Source: Thermomucor indicae-seudaticae
Taxonomy: Eukaryota; Mucoromycota; Mucoromycetes; Mucorales; Lichtheimiaceae
Length of the DNA stretch: 27,695 bases
Reading direction: 5' to 3'
NCBI GenBank assembly: GCA_000787465.1
Contig: JSYX01000474.1
Coordinates: 1 to 27,695 of the forward strand
Below, piece by piece: positions 10,080 through 21,071 of the stretch (position 1 is its first letter; each line of letters begins with the position of its first letter). Under the pieces are notes generated by a model that saw nothing but the letters and a program-made list of their open reading frames with translations, did not search any database and had not been told where the DNA came from. Position numbers and translations under genes: made by a program.

Positions 10080-10965
10080 AAGACGAAACATTCCGGCAAG
10101 GTTAAAGGGACTGTCGGATCAGGAAGGTGATGTCTTGTGTCACCGTCATTTCCCCACATTCTTGGTGATGTAGCCATACCTATTCGGGATTTGACCTCTT
10201 CACATACAGTTTTCCCTTTTCCGCCTGGACTGAGTGAAATTACTGTAGAAAAATCTGATTCTCGTACCAATTATATATCAGCTGCTTCTCTTTCCTTATC
10301 CTCTGTCACTCAAATTTGCAGATCGAGGATATACCTCATGCTATCGAGATTAGTACCCCGCAGCGTCTTCTTGTCCCACGTTCTGACTGATTACAATCGC
10401 CGCTTCGTTCGTTCTTCTGGTGGCGTGGCACGCTCGGGTCATCTGTACCCAGAGAGTAGAATGGCCGTTCGAGCTTTACAAGCTCAGAACCATACAGAGA
10501 GAGAGTCCGAATTTTGTCTTATTCAGCCCGAATCCCACGAGGCAGCTTCGTCCCTCTCTTTTAAAGTGAAGCAAATGTTTTTGGCAATGAAACCGTTTCT
10601 TTAGTTTCGATTTTCTCATCGCGCCTAAATACGGTCGACGCCTCCTCGCTTGACGACTGGCATTTGACGGATTTGCTACACGTCAGTCTGGCACAAATCC
10701 GTGGCGATTTCTCCTTTTACGTCGCCTCCATTACTTCACACGGTTCCTCGAGTGGGAATTGGTCTTATGCAAAGAACAATAAAAGATACAGCAGTCTTTG
10801 CATGACTTTCAAAATAACCAAGATACGCAAGATCCCCATTTAGGCAAGCCGAATCAAAGAAAGAATCGACAATATTATGGAACAAAGGATGATTTTTCCC
10901 CACGACTTATAACGATGATATGAATCAAAATCCTTTGATTGGAGAGTATGAGAAAGAACAGTGAT
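10080..10965. other. Intergenic region, long upstream sequence of the transporter
   Basis: About 890 nt. A plus-strand frame at 10137-10604 is open for 155 codons, but it begins at GTG, is Ser-rich without domain features, and has no splice or start context, so I do not call it a gene. The region probably contains the transporter's upstream regulatory sequence and the 3' end of the FUN14 gene. Confidence 0.4.
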
Positions 10966-11820
10966 TCATCCGTAACGAATACCAGCATAAAGACCGATCA
11001 GGAACGTCGACTTGAACTGAATGTTCTGTGTCAAGAAGCTAACCACGCCCTTCCACCGTGAACGGACATCGCGATGAGTCACCTTGCCGTCTTTATCGAC
11101 ATCAAGCTGTCGCTGATACGAGCTCTCCATTCGATCCCAATGCACCGTCACGTATCCCTTCATTGACATGTACTACCAGCATCTCTTAGTTGACCCTGCT
11201 GGATCCATTGCTGAGCCGACCAAAGTCCTCCTCACCTGAAGAAAGATAAAGCCGGCACCAACAGCCAATGCAAACAGTTTGCCAACTTTCTTTATCAGAT
11301 AACCCGTACAGAATCCCAAAACGACACCGAAAGATAATTCTCCCTTGTGAAACAGCGCCTTGCTGGCTTCTTTATCTTTGTCGTCTCCACTCGCTGGTCT
11401 TCCTACTCCATTCAAACCCATTGACGCTCCAAGCGGATCTTCTCCTATTCCTCCCGCGAATACGCCTAGCAACACGCTTTCATTAGGCTATCCCCATTTC
11501 TGTCGCGGTGCATCAACTAAAAGGTTACCTTGGCAAGAAACGGGTCGTTTAAAGAACAATGATGAACCCGCGCCAGTCATGGTGCCCACCGCGGCTTTGA
11601 ATACCATGGATGATGCTTTTCTACCATCTATATACGAGTAGCTACAGCGCTCCTTCCAAATTTTTTGCTTTTACCGATGCAAAGGATACTTACGATTAGC
11701 TGCTGCTGGCTGACAAGGACGTGATAAAATGTTGCTCGTGATTGGACGGCATCGCACCAAGGCAGGCCTAACCAGAAAAGTTTGCGTATTTGAACGAAGA
11801 GTTGTCCGCAACAATAGCAT
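10966..11820 (-). CDS. FUN14-domain mitochondrial membrane protein
   Basis: Four exons: 11820-11694, 11627-11529, 11465-11236 and 11172-10966 (introns 66, 63 and 63 nt), giving 220 residues with phases agreeing at every junction. The N-terminus is an Arg/Leu/Ser-rich mitochondrial presequence (MLLLRTTLRSNTQTFLVRP). A Gly-rich linker follows, then the FUN14 domain: GELSFGVVLGFCTGYLIKK, a second hydrophobic segment ending FIFLQ, the conserved GYVTVHW, the acidic LDVDKDGKVTHRD element, and a terminal hydrophobic GLYAGIRYG. FUN14/FUNDC proteins sit in the outer mitochondrial membrane and in animals act in mitophagy and ER contact; the role in fungi is less defined. The presequence exon is easy to miss because another frame there is also open. 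Confidence 0.88.
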
Positions 11821-12141
11821 CTTTCGAATAGGAAAACGGAAAGAGATGCGGAAATTTGTTTGTCTTTAACTTGCACCCCTGCCATCTCGTTGATAGCAAG
11901 GGAGTGTTGTTTTCCCTGTTGTTTTAAGATGATGTCATATTGTCAGCGCATGAAGATGCTGATCCATCACGGGTACAGGAATGAATGAACAGTTAAGCGA
12001 TTCGATAAGCTAGCAAATATATAATGTTGATTTTTTTCATCCTCAGTCACTTGTTTTCTTATTGATCTATTAATGACTGCAGAAAGCAAACTAGCAAATT
12101 GCTCGCCAATTGCAAGTTCTCATAATAACGTCATTATAGAA
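11821..12141. promoter_or_regulatory. Shared divergent promoter region
   Basis: 321 nt between the FUN14 gene (minus, start 11820) and the propeller-channel gene (plus, start 12142). No distinct operator-like repeat was seen. Confidence 0.4.
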
Positions 12142-15100
12142 ATGGCGTCAGAAAAATCTTCAAGTCGCCGGAAACGACAGAAACATGCACCAAGTGAGGA
12201 CCCCTGATAATTGCTTCCCCTTTCTTCTTCAGATTCGATTGCTTACGTAACAGATGCGGTTACAGCATTTCTGTTTGATATTTCCAAGGATGAAAAGTAC
12301 ATAGCAGTACTGCGAGTAGGGGAACAAGAAGGTACTATTACCGTGCACCGGCTGTTATTAGAAGAATCCTGCTGTCTGCGGCAACATCCATTTGCCATGA
12401 TTCGTCTTCCTGTATCAGACTACAGCCAGATACCCATAAGCATGTCTCCTGGAGAAGGAGAGTACGTAGCAGCGATCTCCAAAGACAGTTCTTGGTGCAG
12501 TATATACCATCAATCAGGGTCATTGCAACAGATCGAGTGCGAGGGTGGTGGCCGCCATGCCGAGTTTCTCCTATCCGGTCATTTGGTCATGGTCAATGCG
12601 CGGTCTGTGCAACTGTACAATCTCAGGCATGATGATAGTGTCAGGTTGTTGCACAAGGTCGATCTTTCTAGCTTGGGTGGTTCTCCTCGTCAATGCAAAC
12701 TCTTGCGGCATGACTTGTTTGTCACGATTTCTCAAAGCACAATGACCAGGCTTTGGTCCTTTCCGGACGGCAGACTCCAGTCAGCCTTTTGCGTTCAGTC
12801 GGCGGGCCAACAGATGGTCCTTTCTCCTTCTGGTCGGTATTTGGCTCACCAATTGGACGATGCACAGATCGATTTATACGAAGTCCAAAGTGGTTTGCGC
12901 GTCAATCAATTTTGCCCGCGTTCCCATGGCAGTAAAAATAACCGCGAAGTTGAAACTTTATTGGCTTTTGAGGATGACCGCTATTTGCTCGTGGCTAGCT
13001 TGTTATGCCCAAAAATGCTGCAATGGGAAGTTTGGGATGTAGGCACAGGGGCTTTACTAGTTTACAAAAAAGCAGAAATATCACCTGCCCTTCATCTGAC
13101 GGTGGTCTCCAATGCTCGCGTTTTGCTGACGTTTTCTGGTCTTGACACTCAAGCTCAAATACACCAAATCCTTGTCTGGGATCAAGATCCAGAATGGTGT
13201 CATCTGAAGCCACAAGTGGCGCTGCCAATTCCCGACGAAAGCGTATCGCTTTATTTGGAGTTTTATCACGATCGCGCAGTGTCCCCTGGTATTGCATGCT
13301 GCTTCCTGGACCAGCAGCGAGTGCTTCGGATAGGTCAATACTCGGTCCAGCTATGGCTTACCCGTCGATCATCAGGCGACGTTCTGCTCCACAAACTATT
13401 GTATATCTTTTGCATTCCATGCTTTTCCTCCTTTCCTGGCGCGAGGCGCCTTCGGTGGTACCAAGGTACCAAGCTAGGAACATGTGGTCCATACGCGGAT
13501 TTCTCTCGCGGACCTGGCCGACTCAGTCTATATCTTGACCATGACAAACACGAGATCTACGTTCCATACCGAAGGGGACATACGTGTCGCTGGAACGTTG
13601 TCCAGGATATTTGCGTTAGCATACCTTTGATCGACCGTCTATGCACGCTAAAGCTTTGGCAGGTGCGTACAGCCCATGATGATTAAATACTCATTCACGA
13701 AGCCGGAAGAACCTAAACCAAAGGAGTTTCTATACATACATAGACAGACCATTTCAGTCATCTTGTTCAACAAGCTAGACATACTGTTCTGCATACTGCT
13801 CAGCGGGAGCCACAGTTTTTCGAAACACCGGCAGGCGACAGAGCGCTTGCTGGCCTGATCGCAAGTCCAACCCAACACGCACTGGTGTCGCATCACTTGA
13901 CCCGTTACGGCTTCGTCCGACCGCACGAACACCCCAGCCCATGGCCCACAAGTTGTTTATCAATGGCCGTAAACCATGATTTCTTTGAGCCGATCGATCT
14001 TTTAGTGAGCACCATGATCCAACTGGCGCGCCGTCATGGCCCGCGCTATCTGACGACCTTTGTCCGAACATTGCCGCTCCTCTGCGCCAAGTCTCCAGGT
14101 ATGCTCGGCTTGATTATACAGGTCTTCGAGAGACTCTAAAACAAAACTGCATAAAAGACATGGTCCTCAGTTGGATGCATCAGCTTTCCTATATGCCTGC
14201 CAGTCCCGCTTGTCCCATGGTAGAGTCAGGCCAAAGCATTGTCACTCGACAGCGCGAACTATGGAGTTCCGCTGGGATCGAGCAGCTCCAGCCACGTCAG
14301 CAACCCAGTCAATTACTACTGCGTTCCAGACATCGTAGCAAACCGCATCTGGCGACCTTGTTTGTCGTACCACTTCCAGGGATCAACCCTTACCGTGGCA
14401 AAAGAGCATCTTTGCAGAGCAAGCGCTCCGGGGTCATAGCGAGGCTTTCCAGCTCGGCGAACCGGTCATGGAGGCCCTAGTGACCTATAAATGGCGCGCC
14501 TTTGGACGTGCCAGGTTCTATATTGCCTACGGCGTGTATCTGGTCAATCACGTCCTCTTTTCACTGTTGCTTGTTCTCGGTGGTTCATCAGAGACAACCT
14601 GGCTCGTCTGCGTATTGTGTGTGTCAAGTCTATTGATCGTCCAAGAGTGTCGCCAAATCTGGGATAATTGGACCAACTACTTTCGTTTATTCTACAATTA
14701 TGTTTCGCTGGCCGGCGTACTCTTGCCCGTAGTTGCAACCGTTGCGCTGTTATCAGGCTGTGAGTATCCAGTAAAGTTTCCTCTTCTTCTGTGTTTCGCC
14801 CGGCTGAGCAACTCAAGCTAATGCCTGTTATCTACAGGTCGAAGCTAGTGCGGTAACTGTATTTGTCCTGTGGCTACATGCTCTGCTACGACTACGCGTC
14901 TTTAAAGATTTGGTAAAGTTATCTTTTACTCTTTCAAAGAAGCAGAGAACTGATGATTTTCTTTCTGTCTGCCAAAGGGTATCCTGGTTGAAATTGTTGT
15001 GCAGATCAGTTGCCGTATCATATCCATGTTCTTCTTACTCGTGGTCGTGGTCTGCGCATTTACGCACACGTTTGTGGTCTTGTTACAACGCGTAAACCCG

Positions 15101-15427
15101 AGTGAATTTGTTCGTTCTTTTGAAGGATCAGTTAACGGATGGCCCTTGACCATGACTACGGCGCCGGAAATGAATCGCTTCCAAGACGTAGGCTGGGCGC
15201 TTAAAACGGTCTGGTTCTTTTTGCATGGCAATTACGATGCTATCGAGGACAGACCCGTCGAACATCGGGCACTGGTGATCATTCTGGCTATCCTGTTTCC
15301 ATTTTTTACAGGCATCGTACTGTTGAATGTTATAATGCAAGTCAAAAACCCTGAATTAGGGAAACAGTACGTTAAGCAACTTATACAGAGCATTGATGAC
15401 GGACGTTGTGGCCGATGTCAAACGTAA
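12142..15427 (+). CDS. WD40-like beta-propeller / ion-channel fusion protein
   Basis: Proposed exons: 12142-12193, 12233-13662, 13804-14121, 14184-14770, 14838-14912 and 14978-15427; about 970 residues. The short N-terminus is basic (SSSRRKRQKH). Residues about 20-495 form a WD40/quinoprotein-like propeller with blade ends such as TRLWSF and LQWEVWD. A helical linker follows (about 496-700). The C-terminus has several membrane helices, a YKWRAFGRARFY element before the first, and a pore-like segment WFFLHGNYDAI before a final helix (FFTGIVLLNVIM), as in TRP-like ion-transport domains. It probably acts as a membrane cation channel with a cytosolic propeller. One frame slip is needed near 14400-14403 (an AAAA run), or else a 38-nt intron at 14367-14404. 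The 39-nt first intron and the 141-nt second are the least certain junctions. Confidence 0.72.
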
Positions 15428-15757
15428 GGGAAAGCGCGTATGGCAAGTGTTATATATTCCACGACATACTGGTCAAAGCTTTTTCTTCTTTGTTAACCAC
15501 ATATCTTTCCATGATGGTTAGGGTCGCTTATTTGGCTGGTACGGTCTCGCTGCTTACTTTAACTTGGATCATTGCACCTTTCTAACGTTGACATAGAGGT
15601 CCTCGCTGAGATTGAGCTTTACTGGTGTTTCCCTTGGGAAAGATGCAATCAGCAGTATCACCCAATTTATGTTTACTACGTCGCTTATAATCGTACAATC
15701 GCGACGCACTGCAAAAAGCTAGAGCAGAAAAATACGACATAGGACTATATACAAGGT
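15428..15757. other. Intergenic, convergent 3' ends
   Basis: 330 nt between the stops of the channel gene (plus) and the ARM gene (minus). AT-rich; it should hold both 3' UTRs. No gene seen. Confidence 0.5.
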
Positions 15758-18532
15758 TTATTTACAAAATATTTTCACAATCAAAGTCTGCGCCAGCTCT
15801 TGAATTTGTTTATATTCATCAAGACGAGTCGCCCTGTCATGAACTTTTGTTAGAATGACTTTTTGCCTGCGACGCTATCATAAAATGGCTTACCGAATAT
15901 AAAGCTCATTATATGCTTCTTTACTTATCCTTTTACATTGTTGAGATTCTTGGCCATCATCCCACTTGACGCTCTTGTTTTTATCTTTAAGAATATTGTC
16001 GTCCCATTTGACGTCGTTCGGCAGCCGGATAATATCGTAAGTCCCTGGAGGAAATGTCTAAATTTTCTCTAGTCAGTTGCGGTTTTAATGGTCTCGTGTG
16101 ATATGCAAACCTGTAGGACAAGCATAGGTGATACACGAGCAAAGACAAGGGACTCGGTGATACTGCCTTGATCTTTCTGTTTGCCTTTGAGTAACCTGAT
16201 CAAGATCATCAGCGAAGCACAGATCATCCCATACTGTTTTCGGGCAGCTGTTTACCATGACTGTGATGTCATAATCCGAGTGCAATGATCCAAGATGACC
16301 CATATACTTTCTGGATGATGGCTCATCGTTATAGCTAGATGTTTCCACGCACTGATAAACGTTGCATCTCCTGGTGACGCATATGATTTGCGAATAAGCT
16401 GCATCATACCGTGCTCTAAGCCCGTTCTGGTAGCCTAATAAAGCATATGAGGACCAAGTAGTTATAGGGTGTCGCAACTACATACCTTCATACTCCACAG
16501 CTGCAATGCTGACAACATATCTAGCGAAAATTCAGCAATCCCTAATGTATATAATATATCAATTGATCCGTGTCTGACCGGAAAAAAGGCGAGCAAGCGT
16601 ACTTGATTCATTCATTTCTACTACACACATCATTTTGCGCTGCTGTATATGTGCTGGTGACGGTACGTCATGGTCGAACCAATCTTCATAGAGCCCTTTC
16701 CTTGATTTTAAAGTTCTTTGCAGATGTGAGCATTTGTACCTTTCTAAAGGAACATGGATTATACCTTATCATATCAATATATAAGAGAACGCCATTTGCA
16801 TTTTCCGACCACCGCTCTGCCAAAAGAGCTTTTCCAATCAATGCTTTGCACACTTGGTTTGTTCGACTGTCCTGAGTGTACGCCATTCTAATAAGTCGAA
16901 GGATCAGGCCAGGCAAATCCATATCTAATCGCAGCATGAGCGTGCCGGAAATAATCAATTTACGGATGCTTTTTACCTGCCATGTTCATGCACTCTATTA
17001 ATGCTCGACAAACCATATCGCTTTCCCTTATCCGTGGTAGCAGCAACTCCACTAAGATAGTGCTGCATATTCGAAGTCAATTTCAAGGCTTTTGTGCTTA
17101 GCAGTCCAGCCAAATTTACCTAAATTCTGCACCTTTGTCTCCTACTCTGCCCAATAACACCTTCAGAGTATCGAGTATCGCTGGGTTCGAGTCCAAATCT
17201 GAAACGAGACACGCTACCGCTGCGGAACAATTACTCAGTACGTGGGGTATCATCCGGTCCATAACAGATGTGTCTGAGATCGAGATCCTGATGCAGGAAG
17301 AAACAATAGGGATGGGCAAAGGCGTTTTAGGCTTCCAGATAGAAGTATATAGCAACAAGTGGCTCAAGATATCATGTTCATGCGCACCTGAGCCAGCCAA
17401 AGCAGTTGCGCACCGATCCACGGCAGATTCCTCATCCGGCGAAACGCGGTCGAGCCATTGGCCCTTTTGGCTCAACGCAGCTAGCACGAGGGGAAAGCCT
17501 GTGTCCTATTTGTATAGGAACTTTTACTCTTTTAATTCAGAGATGCAGGTGAAATATTGTCTTACTGTATGAGGATCCAGAAGCATTTCTATACGCTTCT
17601 TGACAGAAAGTGGTTTGTTGGACACCAATCGTTTGGGTTGCATAACTGTGTTAAAAGCGGACCAACAGAGCCGAAGCAGCGAGTCGTCTTTCATTTCAAC
17701 CAAATAACGCCAAGCAGCCTTTTCCACCGCGTCCGTAGAGGGCCGCCACTAGAAGTCGATCCTTGAGTTCATCTATATCCCATGTTGATAGGTCGTTTGT
17801 AAAGCTACCTTGCGTATGATATTTAGCACTCTTCGAACATGACACCAAGACGCGTGACTATGTCGAGATTGGATCAAAAGGGCTTCCCATGCTGCACATG
17901 CAATCAACGTTGGCTGCTGTGCTCTATCCACACACAACAAACAGAAACATTTAGACTTTTTTATCCGTAAAACACAACTGTTTCGTGTGCTGACCCATGA
18001 TCCTCTACTGTCTTAGCCAGAGCAGGAATAGATGCCGCAGTTTCTTCATTTACTGTCTGGTCATTCGCCAATAACAGCACTGCAACCAACTTTTGCCGTT
18101 TGTCGGATGCGGATTCAAGTTGCTCTGCTATTACATAGCGTGTAAACCGTCCGACATTTGAAATGAGATAACGTCCTAGTCGTAAAGCGGCTTCGTCACG
18201 TTTCAGGATCTGTCATAATTACCGTCAGCATGCCGTCCTTCTTTGAAAGACATCAACTATTTTACTTTATCCATAAGCGAGTCGAAAACGTCCATGGGTC
18301 CTTGACGTTCCTGCTGAAGTATGCTTTCCAGCGATCGCAAGGCTCGTGAGACGGGATCTTGCGTCGCGGTACTGGACTGGATCGCTTGTCGGAACACCGA
18401 GTCCTTGACATGAAGCAGCAAGTGCAAAGCCTTGCCCAAAGACATGGTAATAGTTTGATCGGGTACATGAAGTTTGAAATCTGCCTGATCTTCACGTCCT
18501 GGCAGCAGAATTTCGGGCGATCGTGATTGCAT
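15758..18532 (-). CDS. ARM/HEAT-like repeat protein, 13 exons
   Basis: Exons on the minus strand: 18532-18266, 18209-17995, 17923-17809, 17748-17566, 17505-17120, 17062-16977, 16924-16765, 16715-16579, 16541-16486, 16434-16256, 16195-16111, 16057-15894 and 15833-15758. All phases agree, giving 702 residues. The introns are 37-71 nt. The protein is almost wholly alpha-helical, with stacked amphipathic segments (for example ILVELLLPRIRESDMVCRAL and CAAWEALLIQS), which is the pattern of ARM/HEAT solenoids that serve as scaffolds. Near the C-terminus, ESLVFARVSPMLVLQTFPP resembles a conserved element of eukaryotic ARM-repeat proteins of unknown function. No membrane span or signal peptide. I cannot name the family. 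Two donors (GTCAGC, GTCAGA) and one GTAGCT are non-consensus. Confidence 0.8.
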
Positions 18533-18651
18533 CGTCCAAGAGCAAACCGAAAAATAAAGCGGTGTTCTTCGTGTCACGCAATCCGAGATCACTTGCAGGA
18601 ACTTTCATTCAATAAATACACTACTGGTCAAAAAGTCTGTATACACCTGTT
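18533..18651. promoter_or_regulatory. Short divergent promoter between ARM gene and unknown gene
   Basis: 119 nt between two divergent starts. It contains the left arm of the inverted repeat at 18625-18691. Confidence 0.4.
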
Positions 18652-18691
18652 ATGTATGGGACTATCCAACTCTATGCAGACTTTTTTGACC
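18625..18691. repeat. Tc1/mariner-like inverted repeat (hairpin or MITE remnant)
   Basis: Left arm TGGTCAAAAAGTCTGTATA (18625-18643) pairs with right arm TATGCAGACTTTTTTGACC (18673-18691), with 17 of 19 positions matching and one gap, around a loop of about 29 nt. GGTCAAAA-type ends next to TA are typical of Tc1/mariner termini, and TA dinucleotides flank both arms (about 18617 and 18699-18702). It may be a tiny non-autonomous element. The right arm also lies inside the likely first coding exon of the downstream gene. Confidence 0.55.
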
Positions 18692-19978
18692 GGCAGAGTA
18701 TACAGGACGTAAATATCGAACGTGTTCAGCAAAATGATATACTGCCTTGTAAACACTGTGACCAAGGGCAAGTCAACCTTCTCGTATGTACTAAATAACA
18801 CCAAAATCAATCGCTTCTGGACGACATGGCTCTTCAGGGTAATAAGGACTACAGGATCCCAAAGTGGAAGTTGTTCTTTAGGCGTGGTAAGTAATAAGTC
18901 CAACCAGGTGACAAGTGAAAATTACGAAACCTGAGCACGGACATTTCAGAACCATTACTCACAAGGGGTTTGTCTCACAAAATATGATAACTCTGGCAAA
19001 AGTTCCTCTTGCTGAATATAAGAAAACAACTGCGGGATAATGTGCTGCGGCCAAACAATGGCGCTCAGACCACGCACTTGAAATTTCACAATTAGGCACG
19101 AGAACTGTTACACTTGCTCTATGACTCCCACTTCCTTTCGGGATATATCGCTTAGAAAAATCGACATGAGTATGATCACAGGAAAGACGGAAAAAGTCAG
19201 TGCAGCTTCTTACCGAGAACGGGTCGAGTGAGTCTGTCGTCACCGTTACCGTTTTAAGTAACCGCAAAGCTTTCCATAATTCTTTGCTGCCAAGCGGTTT
19301 ACAATACTTAGTGAATCCGTGCCCGTCCATGACGGTTATATGCATATGATACTCTTTGCCGATGCTGCATGTCATATCGTTGAAAAAAGTGCTCCCGTGA
19401 TAAAGAGAAAAACTTTGTTTCAGTCTCTGCCATGGAAGGACAAAAGCTCGTGACCTCCAATTCAGGGTGACACGCCCTGTTTTTCTTTTATTTCGTCGCC
19501 CAGGTGATGGCAGAGAAGCACAGGCCTAAAACGTTTTTGTAAATCTTTCTCATGCATGCGGGTTTTCCAAGCCACTGCCACTATATAAAATGCAATTTTC
19601 TCTGATATTGGATTTTGTACCTCTTCTTAACCATGATCACAAAGTATTGTTCGCCCCTTTCAAACCAGATGATCAGCACTACGCAAATCGGTAGCGGTCG
19701 TGGTAAGAGTTACTGTTTGGTCCATCGACGTTACTTTGAGACAAGTTGGTGCCCTGACTGCGGCCAAGGATGTAAGAAACCTTTCGTTTTGATATCGTGG
19801 ATGAAGGAATTCACACTTATGCATACTCTGGCAGTTGTCCGACGATTCCGCTAAAAGTAATCTCTCTTGCGAAAGTGCAATTACTGGTCTATCTATGACT
19901 TACTCCTCTTCTCAAAAGAATCATTCACGCACTCAAGACGATCAACCCCACGTTGACTGGAGGCTCCCACATACCTAA
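18652..19978 (+). CDS. Unrecognised multi-exon gene, model incomplete
   Basis: Well-supported parts. Exon 18652-18783 begins with ATG and contains a PCKHCDQG motif; a consensus GTATGT intron of 54 nt follows, then exon 18838-18886 (NKDYRIPKWKLFF) and a GTAAGT intron ending at 18949. At the 3' end, an exon ends at 19702 (..STTQIGSGR), exon 19777-19856 reads ETFRFDIVDEGIHTYAYSG, and exon 19919-19978 ends in TAA, with phases agreeing. Between 18950 and about 19630 coding-like stretches occur (for example GYMHMILFADAACHIVEK at about 19330), but I could not chain them. The CxxC pair suggests metal binding. The family is unknown. A continuous 138-codon minus-strand frame at 18959-19375 competes for part of this interval. 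Decay cannot be excluded. Confidence 0.42.
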
Positions 19979-20897
19979 AATTATCGCTGCTTCCACAAAA
20001 AAAGCATAACCTGTGATACCTTATATATTGATGATCGATACTTTCATATGATTTAGCGTGAATATTCCTCCCATTCTTTCATAATTCCAAAAAGTATTTA
20101 TATGCACAAGAAGAAAAAGTTATCTGTTTTACAGAAATAAGATTCAATTTTATGCCTCATTGTGCAGGATTGATATGCTTAAACGGTGGTTTAGCCCCAC
20201 AAGATATGTATCATATGTAGGATCTTTGGATCATCAATCTGGGGTATCCTGTGATCTTGTGATGGCCTTTCACACACTGCCTGATGATCCCTCTCCTATG
20301 CCCACCCGAAGAATTACCATATTCATATTATCAGTACTGATGATTTAATGAATTTATAAAGAACTAAGCACCTCTAACAGATCATTTGAGACTTTCAATT
20401 TTTATAGAGAAGCTTTACCAGATGAACGTTTATTTATTAGCATTATTTGTGGCACGATCCATGTTTTCTCTTTTTCTCACCATGGCCAGAGATCGTCAGT
20501 CGCCTGACCAAACCAGGGCTTATCTTCGCCAAAGATTAACGTCTTTGCACATGATTTTGTTTGTAGAATGTGTTCTTTCGACAGATAGATATACTGCATT
20601 AAAAAAATGATACAAATGGTCCTCCGGAGAGAAGACCGGCTCGATGTCGTCCAATGGCGCTCGGAACAAAACGAGATGCAGACAAAGGTTCCAAGCAAAA
20701 TCAATGTAGCTAAAGTATGTTACCGACCATCTCAGGCAGAAGATTAAAAGATGTGGTGAGAATGGATATAGCATACGATGGTAGAGGGAAGTTATCCAAG
20801 ATCGAGGTAACTGGTCTGACCAAAGCATGGCAAACCAGGTCCAGTTATTCGGCACCCTGCAGGTCTCGGCTTTGGTACCATTAAAGAGAGCCAGTTC

Positions 20898-20924
20898 GAG
20901 GCATCAGTGCCTCGTGAAACCACT
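20898..20924. repeat. 27-nt repeat, copy 1
   Basis: The word beginning GAGGCATCAGTGCCTCGTGA recurs at 21045-21071 with a few substitutions. The first half is a perfect palindrome (GAGGCA-TCAG-TGCCTC). The copies are 147 nt apart, a multiple of three, so the same peptide pattern EASxPxETT appears twice in one plus-strand frame. Confidence 0.7.
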
Positions 20925-21044
20925 GATGACAATATCCGCGTTATCATTCTCCACAGAACTGCGAGACCTTTTGTGTTTTTACCATCGACTTGCAATACGA
21001 ACTCTTTGCGCATCCACGACAGGTTCGTGTTCATTCGGTTCCCC

Positions 21045-21071
21045 GAGGCATCAGCGCCTTGTGAAACCACT
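21045..21071. repeat. 27-nt repeat, copy 2
   Basis: Second, diverged copy of the 20898-20924 motif (GAGGCATCAGCGCCTTGTGA..). The palindrome is partly lost here. Confidence 0.7.

Noticed and set aside
10137..10604. 155-codon plus-strand ORF upstream of the transporter
   Set aside because: Non-ATG start, Ser-rich with no domain, no splice context.
17180..17205. GGTTCGAGTCC word resembling a tRNA B box
   Set aside because: No matching T-stem or cloverleaf; it lies inside an exon of the ARM gene.
17730..17808. Alternative coding reading (TNDLSTWDIDELKDRLL) and an implied frameshift in the ARM gene
   Set aside because: A 60-nt intron at 17749-17808 joins the flanking exons in phase without any frameshift.
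18959..19375. 138-codon minus-strand ORF with ATG and stop
   Set aside because: It overlaps plus-strand sequence with several consensus introns and coding-like readings. It has no recognisable domain and is probably an antisense shadow, though this is not certain.
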